A DNA stretch of 20,517 nt from Phallusia fumigata. Taxonomy: Eukaryota; Chordata; Ascidiacea; Phlebobranchia; Ascidiidae. This document shows, one piece after another, positions 1-9,100 of this stretch. The stretch's first letter is position 1; the number at the start of each line of letters is the position of its first letter. The notes under the pieces were generated by a model that saw nothing but the letters and a program-made list of their open reading frames with translations, had not been told where the DNA came from and made no database searches. Location: NCBI GenBank assembly GCA_008931825.1, contig QXVZ01004243.1:1-20517 (forward strand). The letters run 5' to 3'. A program made the position numbers and the translations under genes.

Positions 1-816
1 AAAAGATGTACAAGTTCGACTGGCGTTTTCGTAACTTTGCTTTTCGTCCGATAACATGACGACGCTGTCATTCACTGCCATTATGCTGTAACTGCAAGCT
101 GTAAAAAAATAAGAGCGGACAAAATTAATTAAATTGGGACATTCTTTGATTTTTTGAGTTGGAAATTTTGTTTCTTAACTTACTGGTTAAGAGAATATAC
201 AACAGATTCCACATGCAATGATTGTGGTTCACATACAGCATTCCCAATTATAGGATGTTTTCCAAAATTTTACGGCTTTTGCAAAAATTAGTAAAAACGA
301 TAAAATCAAAATTACGATTTAATAGAAGTAAAGCTCAATTGAAACCTTTTCATTGAAAAATTCACGCAGTGAAAACGAGTAAAACAACTGGATTAGGGCA
401 ATGCCGCTTAAGTTCCTTGTTCAGAAAAACATAAAGAGATTTGAAAAGATAAGCGAAAGTCAATATGAATGCCAATCTTAAACAACGTTGGTTTTAAAGT
501 GTGGTTTGCATTGATATATTTGTACACCTATTAAGCATTGACAAAACATACTAAAGGTAGGCAACACACACACACACTAAACGTTAACCAATTCTATAAT
601 AGTCAAAACGCGCAAAAATTAAACAAAATAATTAATAAATATGTGTTAGTTAGTAGCATACACACACGTAGAAAATGATAACAATTAATTGCTTAAAATT
701 AAGACTCAGCTGTTCCATCATTTATACTTACTGCTTTCTGTAGTTAGTAATTGAAAAGCTGTCACCAAAACAACGATTGGCACGAACAATGCCTGATTAG
801 TGATCACCATAATCAT
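1..816 (-). CDS. Gene 0: CTLD receptor, 5' part only (runs off the left edge)
   Basis: Two exons are visible. Exon 1 (732-816) starts at an ATG and encodes 28 residues beginning MIMVITNQ with a hydrophobic core, a good signal peptide. It ends in phase 1 at a GTAAGT donor. Exon 2 starts at 98 after a TTTTACAG acceptor and continues past base 1. It encodes the start of a CTLD: Cys, NDS and NAS glycosylation sequons, then SRTC as the first helix cysteine. Over the 98 visible bases of exon 2 I count 6 differences from gene 1; only one changes a residue (Tyr for His), so this part is under purifying selection. The signal-peptide exon is more diverged (about 13 of 85 bases). The rest of the gene, including CTLD completion, membrane segment and tail, lies outside the window. 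By homology it should be a membrane receptor like gene 1. Confidence 0.8.
393..439 (-). repeat. Short repeat fragment, body of the 15141-15260 SINE-like element
   Basis: The stretch with GGGCAATGCCGCTTAAG and TTCCTTGTTCAG matches the non-tRNA body of the repeat at 15145-15190 but lacks its box A/box B part. It sits in gene 0 intron 1 and has no counterpart in the right copy of the duplication. It was therefore inserted after duplication or deleted from the other copy. Confidence 0.45.
564..577. repeat. (AC)n microsatellite
   Basis: Seven AC units in gene 0 intron 1. A shorter ACACAC run follows at about 659. Confidence 0.85.
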
Positions 817-832
817 ATTGCACGAAGGCCAA

Positions 833-835
833 CCT
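833..835 (-). promoter_or_regulatory. Splice acceptor 17 nt upstream of the gene 0 start codon
   Basis: Reading the minus strand, TTTACAG ends at 834 and exonic sequence begins at 833, 17 nt before the ATG at 816. This implies either a 5' UTR intron or a spliced-leader trans-splice site. Ascidians use spliced-leader trans-splicing, and such sites typically sit just upstream of start codons. The same site is kept at gene 1. Confidence 0.5.
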
Positions 836-949
836 GTAAATATGTGAAGCGATCAATAAATAACTTTATCCACAAACTATCTACAATAATAAATCCACTG
901 GCATTTAAAACACAAAACCTCGAAACAATACAATATATAACTGCAAGAG

Positions 950-1028
950 AACTTGTACATGGTGATTGAGCGCATTTTATTACAAACGNAACTTGTACAT
1001 GGTGATTGAGCGCATTTTATTACAAACG
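950..1028. other. Unmerged contig overlap around the N at 989 (39 bp written twice)
   Basis: Bases 950-988 and 990-1028 are identical and separated by a single N. This is the signature of two overlapping contig ends joined without merging. It lies upstream of gene 0 and affects no exon, but it inflates the interval by 40 bp. Confidence 0.9.
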
Positions 1029-1286
1029 TTTTACCAATTGCTGTTGTCATTATCAGTGCAGATTATGTATTCAAGTTCTTGATGTTATATTTTTAATTGG
1101 GCTACTTTTCACGTCTATAGCTTGTGTTTCTAAATACAGCACAATCTATCAAACCAGTTTCTGTACGCATACAATCCTTAGAGTAAAACTTCATGAAATC
1201 AACGTCTGTCTACGATGCAACATTCATAGAAATGAACTGAGTTCACTATTAGCTTTCGCGCACAAGAAAACACGCATTAAGTCAAC

Positions 1287-1294
1287 ATGCAAAT
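1287..1294 (+). promoter_or_regulatory. Octamer ATGCAAAT upstream of gene 0
   Basis: A perfect POU/Oct-factor octamer about 470 bp upstream of the gene 0 start codon. It lies within a stretch (TTAAGTCAACATGCAAAT) that is also identical in the right copy at 10437-10444, where the surrounding DNA has diverged. A regulatory role is inference. Confidence 0.3.
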
Positions 1295-1745
1295 ATTCAG
1301 ACAAAATGTAGAATGACGATTATAAGTGACAGGTCGTATTTTGGGCAGTGTGTTTAATTAGTTCACGTTTCCTTTCTGTATTGTCCTTAGACGTGTTTAA
1401 ATATATTGTGTATATGCGACAGGGTTTAACAATGACCAATAGGTGAAACACAATGTATATGCATGGATTCGCATGTCGGATCTTGGTCATCACCTAATAT
1501 AACGCACAAAGTAATACATTTCAACATGAACAATCATTTTGTCATTTATATAGTCTATAGAACGTTTCAGTTCTCCAACAGATATTCGGTGTTTTTTCAC
1601 ATTCCGTTCGAAAATTATTAGTAAATTTGATCGATTTAAAGAGACACAGGGTTTTGCCGGTTTCGGACGTGAAAATAAACATAAATTTGGAGGTAATAAA
1701 AGAAACGTGAAACAAACAGGTAGTTGGCAATTTTACGTAAATGTA

Positions 1746-1751
1746 TTTATT
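1746..1751 (-). terminator. AATAAA polyadenylation signal after the receptor tail exon
   Basis: A perfect AATAAA on the minus strand about 70 nt past the TAA stop at 1821-1823. I saw no other AATAAA between here and the gene 1 stop codon at 2366, so transcripts ending with exon 14 may also use it. Confidence 0.55.
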
Positions 1752-1820
1752 ACAACCAAAAACAAAGTAACCACATCAAACGATCTAAAACTTGGGACTT
1801 TTCATGAAACATGTGATTAA

Positions 1821-1951
1821 TTATTGTAGGGGTGATGTTGCGTGGGGCTTTGGGTGGTATTGGGGTCTGGGATCTGGGGCCGAGAATGTCACGTCGAGAT
1901 CAACTTCCCCGTTCGTGTAAAAGCTTTGTTGAATATGATGGTCGACGTATC
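1821..1951 (-). CDS. Alternative last exon of gene 1: proline/tyrosine tail
   Basis: The acceptor TTGTTTTAG precedes 1951, and the exon runs 42 codons to a TAA at 1821-1823. It begins in phase 1, exactly the phase in which gene 1 exon 13 ends, so exon 13 can join it and make a 583-residue protein with Arg at the junction. Visible motifs are YVDH, YTN (Grb2-type YxN), YHP, and the proline-rich stretch PDPRPQYHPKP. It is the clear paralogue of gene 2's last exon (shared cores FY-x-NGEVDLD and DPRP). It could be the ancestral tail of gene 1, still used, or a relic replaced by exon 14. The splice sites, open frame and downstream AATAAA argue that it is functional. Confidence 0.65.
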
Positions 1952-2365
1952 CTAAAACAATATGTAGAGTGTCAATACAAATTTAGCTTGTTATGCAAAA
2001 TGCAAATTGTTGCATACTACAGCTGGGTGTCCACAAAATTCATGATAGCGTTTTTGGACAAAACAAGAACATGAACGAAACCGTAAAAGAGGGTGTATGT
2101 GTTGGCCAATAACTTACCAAAAACATCTTTTCAAAAGTAGGTAACATAAAAAAATATATTTCTACTAGAATTTAAACTTCATTGAACTTAAAAGTGTTTT
2201 GATTTGAATAATTCCAAATGCTTATAAAACCAGGCAAGGATTTTGTCTTCGAAATTGTAATTGCATTTAAGAGTTTAGGTATGAATATGGGCATTTTCAT
2301 GCCCCGCTTTGTACCTACATAGTATATTTAAAAATTCCTTTGTACAACGTACCACTTCTGGTCTT

Positions 2366-3131
2366 CTATAATCGTGAAATCCGACAAGGTTCATTTTCGT
2401 ACGGGTTGTCGTAATCAGGATCCTGTGGATCGGAGTCTTCGTCTAAAGGATTTTCGTATAATTCGTCTCCAAAAGTTGGTTTGTCGTAATGCGATTCCTC
2501 TGGGTGGTTGCCTGCAAAGGTAAAAAAATTATGTCAAACTCTCTACGTTTTTGTTGCTTAAGGTTAATTGAAGCTTATGAATCCAAACGCAAGATTGTTA
2601 AATTTGGCAATATATACCATCACGACATTGTCCAAAGCGGGTTTTCGAACTAGCTTTGTGCACCCTACACTGGAATTTGTTTGAAATGTGTTTTATCCAG
2701 ATTCCAGACAAACGTTTTGCCCAATAAAATCGAAACGATACATTAAAATACGATTCAACGGTACTACAATAAGGCAGGTAGCTCGACATAAAGGGCATTC
2801 AGTCGTCGTTCCGTAGTGCGCATGATCTTATCAGCTTTATATGATTGGTGTTGGGTCAGTACTCAGTAGTACCATGTTCTCTCTGCCTTCGTGCCGATAA
2901 ATAAGGTTCCGTGAAAAAATGTTGCGTGAAGTCACAATTTAGTCGCTTCAACCCTTAAGCTGAATTAAAACTTTGTTGTGCCATGTTCAAAACAGTTTTC
3001 TAACCGTAGTCGTGCACTTTGGACACCCCTGCGTCAACCAATCAAAAATATAAAACAAATAAACGTTAGAAAACTCACTTTCTTCAACTTTGTCAAGTTG
3101 TTTTCCTTCAATCATCAGTTTTGACTGTTTA
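2366..3131 (-). other. Gene 1 exons 13-14: cytoplasmic tail with YxxP/YxN motifs
   Basis: Exon 13 (3079-3131) adds a basic 17-residue linker. Exon 14 (2366-2511) encodes 47 acidic residues with Y549-D-K-P, Y559-E-N-P, Y574-D-N-P and Y578-E-N-E, ending C-R-I-S-R-L. Tyr-x-x-Pro is the Crk-family SH2 preference and Tyr-x-Asn the Grb2 preference (established for those domains). Use here is inferred. No ITIM or ITAM is present. Exon 14 has no counterpart in gene 2. Confidence 0.8.
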
Positions 3132-6100
3132 CTGGAATTAAAGTTTTTTAAGTTTTTTATTTCAACACAGCAAAGTCTGTTTTTCAACCAAAGTTTTCGC
3201 AGTGCTTACCTTCGCCTGACGTAGAAGCAGAATCCGCCAACCACCATTGTCAGGAGAAATGCGAAACAAATTCCAGCAATTACCGCAATCCCCTTACTTG
3301 ACGTCATATCGAAGAAACCTGTATTAAAGTTGGACGAAATTGTGGCATAAAACCAACGTTATGAATATGTTTCCTTGTTTTTTTACTTTATTTTTGGTGG
3401 ACCAACGTCTGACGGAGTTATGCTTACAATGAGTCCCCTGTCAAGCTGCCTGCTTTATGCAGCCTTGTTGACATTTTTTATGTTTGAATACTTTTCAATG
3501 TTGGCAAAATTATTTCAATAGGTGGTTGGCGATGATGGCGTTCAGAAAAACTTGGTTGGATTTCGAACCCATAGCGAGTGAACAATGGTAAGTTGTGAAA
3601 CCCAACGGGCCAATTGCCTAAACTTGTATTTTAACAAATGTATTATCACTTACCATAATTGGAAAGAGCGGGTGTAACACAAAATCCTTGTACTTCATAG
3701 ATGTCGCTTCGATGTCCACAGTAAGTGTAGGTCATCTGAATGTAAAACATGATTTAACAGCTTGGCAATATCAAGCTGACATTGGGCACTTGTTATTTGC
3801 ATGGTTTTACTATTGGGTAAATGTTACCTGATTTGCTTTTTTTACCAACACACTTACAATGTGCAATGTGTAATTTATTTTGATCGCTTTAATCAGAAAA
3901 ATATAAAAAAATTACCCAAACCGACCTAAAGTAAAACAACCAACAGATTATAATCCAAGTTCTGTATACTCAAATTTTACAAAATGATGTGCAGCCTAAT
4001 TTAAACTATTCAGTTTTAACGTTACATTAACATGCCAAATAAAAAGTTCCCAATTTCAAACCATTGAGGCCAAAACCCAGTTAATGTAATCACAGTATCT
4101 AAGAACCTGAGCGTCAAAATATCAGAAAACTGCCGTTAATCAATAAATAATCTTTTTGGGTTTTCTTACCGTGAAATTGACTTTCGTGTTTGGTTTGTGG
4201 CGTCTCAAATCAACAGGAAATTGCAACAAAGTCTTATTGCTGGAAGTTAAAGTGTGCAACGATTCAACATCGGCGCTTACAGCCAAAATCTACAAAACAT
4301 ATTTCATTATAATATGTGCCGTATAATTTCAACATGTTAAATGATAAAACCAACGTTCGCTTTAGTGAATGTATTATAACTGTGATTTATGTTTATCATT
4401 TAAAAGTGCAAAGCGTTGGATTAAGAAGAAATTATTCTGTGAGATTAGAACCAACAGGCGGAGGTCACGGGTTCGAATCTTACCGTCGGCTTGATATTTC
4501 AAGCTTACAGCTTTTTCCATCAGAAACTTTTGAAAATATGACCTGATTCGGTTGTAAGCTTTTGCAAGCCTGGTGTACTGTGACAAATTTCGTGTGAACT
4601 AAATTATACCAAGTTTATTTTAAAAGGCAAAATTTTGACAAACAATTATAATGTTTACAATTAAATTGTATATAATACTAAAGCACTGAAATTTAAATAG
4701 TAAATAAGCATATATCGCCAATACTAAGATCATTACCTGTAGTCGTAAAATAAATGTTATCATTTTCTCTGCTCCAGCTTTTTGGTTCATTGTTAATTTA
4801 TGGATATATTGTTATTAGTGACTGATAGGTGCTTAAGAACGGATCCCATTGTCTAATATAGGCTTGCACGTAATACATTGTCGCATCATAACATTATAAT
4901 ATATTGCGTGAATAATCATCAAGGTATTTTGGAACGCTTTCCTGCATGAGAGTGAACTCCCTTTTTCAAATATACGCTTGCATTTAAATTATATCCGCAT
5001 CCCAATGAGCATTTGTAATATATTGTGTCAATAATTACCTGAAACTCATCAACGTACTTGGGAGGATCAACCTGCAAAACGCATGATGACAGGGACGAGT
5101 TGTCAACGGAAACGCGTTGAAGGGGTTTTGGCATTTTGTTTCCAGTTGCCATTTCTGTTGAGGATGTGATGGAAAATGATTGACAGCCAACGAAATCAAC
5201 GGTAACCTGTTGGACATAAGAACACGTTTTCCAACNGCATCCCAATGAGCATTTGTAATATATTGTGTCAATAATTACCTGAAACTCATCAACGTACTTG
5301 GGAGGATCAACCTGCAAAACGCATGATGACAGGGACGAGTTGTCAACGGAAACGCGTTGAAGGGGTTTTGGCATTTTGTTTCCAGTTGCCATTTCTGTTG
5401 AGGATGTGATGGAAAATGATTGACAGCCAACGAAATCAACGGTAACCTGTTGGACATAAGAACACGTTTTCCAACGCAGAAAAATCGCAATGAAACAAAT
5501 TAATTCTACATTGCCTTGGTCAGAAAAAGGAAACTTGAAAACCTAAGAGTGATATGGGTTTGATGAACTGTCTATGCTATGATATCACGACCCATGATAA
5601 TACAATAAGGGATAAAGACATCAACCATATATAACTGCAAGACGGCATTAGGCCGTTCAAAAGAAACCTTTTATTTCTTTCAATGGTTATTTTAAAGCTT
5701 TTACTCTTATATTGCTTTTGCTTATTGATTACTTTTATTTCATTTGTAGTATTTGTTTTTACAAAATGATGGTGTCATTAATGGGACGAATTATATGTCC
5801 GAAAAATCGAACAAGTTTAAAACTTGCAAAATAAACTAGAATAAACAGAGCAGTCCGACTGGGACCAGGGGAGTGTTAAACGTTTAGGGAACTTGGGGGT
5901 AAAAATATCACCGGGTCGTATACACGCCCCAGACGTGTATGACCAGCCAACACAAATTACATAGATAAATGTTGTTTTTGAATAACAGTAAGCCTGCGCG
6001 AAAGTGACTGTGAAACAGACAAACCTCAACTTGATGACATTTGTTGGGAAGATTGTTAAACATGAGGAAAGCATTAGTGAAGGAACCAGACTTCCTTGTG

Positions 6101-9100
6101 CTGCTCGTCAGTCCCCCGTCAATTGTAGTTGTAACCTGTAAAGTTTCAGTTACTTGATTTGTGAACAATAGCAAATGTAAAAATCGGTATTTAATTTGTA
6201 AACATAAATTGCAAATACCATTTTGTCGAGCGTCTTTTATTGCAACGTCGTGTAATTAATATATACAGAGGATTTTTGCAAAAAATGATGAATATAATTA
6301 ACCGATATTCCAAGTTACGGAAATCGTATTTTTTACTTCGAATAGGTGTTTTAAATCGTAGAAGGTCAAATGGTCGGCACTGCACATCCTTCGTTAAACG
6401 ATTATTACCTTAGTGATGTTCAACGACGCCACCCGATTTGCAAAGTAAGCCATTTTGTTGTCCCAGGATATTTCAATAGCTGATGTATCTAAAGGTTTCA
6501 CTCGTATCAGTGGCTCGACTGTAAAATAAANATGTTCAACGACGCCACCCGATTTGCAAAGTAAGCCATTTTGTTGTCCCAGGATATTTCAATAGCTGAT
6601 GTATCTAAAGGTTTCACTCGTATCAGTGGCTCGACTGTAAAATAAAAATTTGACGTAAAATTAACAAATTTAGGTTCTGTAAATATGTGAACCAGATAAA
6701 TGAACGAAGAGGGCCTATAAGTACACGATACAAGGCTACTAGGACCTTAGAGCCTATCGCCTGGTAGTTATGTCCACAACACGATTATGATAACTTATGA
6801 TTGCGCGGCGATGACACGTCTCAAATGAAGCACAATGCACAGTAGACTTGTATTAAACTTGTGTTTATTTGCAGTAGTTGTTTTCTGTGGTAGCTGTAGG
6901 ACATCTTTTGGGGACGAAATACTACATTAAAAAGGCTCCCCTTACGCTCTACCCCTCCTTCCATGCGTTACTGTGGGAGGCCTTCTCTCGGAAAAGATTT
7001 AATAACGTGTTTATTCAAAACACAAGTAACACCCACATTTCATTTGGCAAAGGTAGTTTGCTTCTGATGCACAAGTCCCCTCCCCTTCCCACACATTTTT
7101 ATAGCGAAGAGCCAGCTTGTCACAACTTGCATTTGCAGGTGAAGATATATTCTGTGGTTCCCAGTCATCGGCATAACCGATCCACTTCCCTTCTTCTGCT
7201 TTGTAAGTTGCTCCAACATAAACAGGAGTCCGCAACGCTGCAAATTAAGTTGAGTTGGGATAAAATTGAGTAAAACAAAGCAAATGCGGAGTTGAGATCG
7301 TTTACGTTAAGAAGCGTTTAGTTGATTTAGGTCGGGTGAGGTCAAGATATAGTTAAGGTTAGTGAAATTTTAGTTAAGTTGGATAACTGTTGAATAAAGT
7401 TTAAGTTGAGTGCAAGTTAAGGTAAATAAACTTAAAACTTTAACCAAGAGTTAATTTCAGCTTAAATGAGTTAAGTAGGATTGGGTCAGTTCATGAGCCC
7501 ACAAACAACTAGTGAAATAGAAATGTACTGCAGAATTTGAATTTATTTAGTCAGGAGGTTTTTTGGTGGCGAAGAAATTACTTATACAGAGCTCGCGTTG
7601 TGATGCCTGTAACAAAACAGGGAAATACCTGGAGCAAAAAATGTCCCTTTATATGTTGTGAAGAATCGGTAAGTTTCATTAACTTGTCGGATTTTGACAG
7701 AAGTGCTTCGCGTGTTTGCGAAGACAAAGTATTGCTTTAAACCCGGTCGATATACTGGTTCGAAGTACAGAAAGTTATTGTCTCTCCAATCTGAACATAT
7801 GTAAGAGATGTAATGACGTCATACATGTATCCAGTGACGTTGGGGTACACTAACGTCAAAGACCAATATATTTTCCCTCTATAACCAACAGTGGATCCCC
7901 TTTCAAAACGTTATAAGTCAATTTGAAAATGTCATAGCTATCTGAAGGTAAATTTCACTTTTACACATCGATTGAGTCACAAGCTATCACCAATAACATA
8001 AAAAGAAAGATACATAGATACAAACCCGACTTACACGATTCTGTTGGACAATTTCCAGCGAAAAGAGCTTGTGTATCTCCAGATATAGTGTTGAAACAAA
8101 ATCGAATTGGAATTCGACCTGGCGCTGGCCTGAAAAACAAACTTGTCAAATACCCACAAAAATGACTGTTCATAACGATATCATACGCATTGGAAGAGTC
8201 ATACACCTTGAATTTGAACACTTTAAGTGCAGTTACAATTGTTTCTCAAACATCATGTGCCCCAGGACAAAGCCGTGTACTGCAGGCCCATGGGCCCCTG
8301 CGTCAACTACTCGCAGTAATAACATGTGAAGCAGAAGGTAAAAAAATACGAACTGCCGCTAAGGGTTGTCAACGGGTGTGTGATGCACCAAACAGACTCA
8401 GTATAAAGTTGCAAGTGCAGCATCTCTGTACCACTTACTGGGCACAGATTATTATGTTAAGGGGACCCAAAGCTGGGAGCTTGTGGGCCCTGGGAAAAAC
8501 GTCTATCAGCCCCTAAAGTTAAGAGTGGTCCTCAGTATGTAATTTGTTTGCCAAAAAATGGACATAAAATTCAGTTAATGAAAGCCCAATTGTCATGACA
8601 ACACATCAGTGCATATTTGCGATCCAAATTGCACCAAAAACAAAAGGGATTTCTCGCTACATGACATAATGTGGTGCTTACTTCAGATTGAACAACAAGT
8701 GTAGACGCAATAGAGATCTGAAGAAAAGCTTTTTTCAAAAAGCAACACTTATGGTCTTTTAACGAACACTTTGAGGTATTAATAGTTAAATGTTAGCAGT
8801 GCACTTACTTTTTATAGTAATCAAGGTAGTTGATATGGCCAAGGTTATCCGCGGTTTTCCAAACTTCCTGGTTTGGAATGAATAGGCCTGCTTCATAACG
8901 ATGTACTTCCTTTGCAGTACCTAAATAACGGATCCACAAACGACCGATTTCTGCTTCTGTAAATGTTTTACGCTTGTAAAAGTGTCGCGTTTAAAAAGAT
9001 TTTTATTTTTTAGGGCTTTTAAAGTGAAAGTCAACAGCGCAGGGTAAAGCAGAGTAGGGTAAACCACATGATGGCGTTATAGAGGCCTTGAATTCAATAG

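Larger units (their letters stand above)
834..1745. other. Intergenic region between the gene 1 tail exon and gene 0
   Basis: No exon seen. Patches are conserved with 10194-11130, including the octamer and a segment around 1281-1330. The contig-overlap duplicate at 950-1028 lies within it. Confidence 0.5.
1..2290. repeat. Left copy of a gene-boundary tandem duplication
   Basis: This block aligns collinearly with 9580-11680. It contains, left to right, the CTLD1 first exon of gene 0, its signal-peptide exon, an intergenic stretch and a receptor tail exon (1821-1951). Exons are best conserved (about 94% in the CTLD exon). Introns and intergenic DNA have drifted, with small insertions and deletions. 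Similarity fades near 2290/11680, between gene 1 exon 14 and the tail exon. The offset of about 9.58 kb is about one gene length, as expected for tandem gene duplication. Confidence 0.8.

Noticed and set aside
4412..4490. A tRNA gene.
   Set aside because: Box A and box B are present but I could not fold acceptor and anticodon stems; it is better explained as a SINE fragment.
6878..7273. Plus-strand open frame of 131 codons.
   Set aside because: It is the antisense shadow of the CTLD2 exon at 7037-7237 and has no domain.
7740..7890. Minus-strand open frame of about 57 codons overlapping gene 1 exon 5 in another frame, with an immunoglobulin-like look near its end.
   Set aside because: The overlapping frame used for exon 5 has matching splice sites and phases and aligns with gene 2 exon 5; this frame has none of these.
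7841..7934. Possible extra exon between gene 1 exons 4 and 5 (minus strand, acceptor ACCTTCAG, open frame of about 28 codons in the right phase).
   Set aside because: It would need a poor donor (G before GTCTTT). Gene 2 joins the exon 4 and exon 5 equivalents directly, and gene 1 exon 4 also joins exon 5 in phase without it. An optional exon is not excluded.
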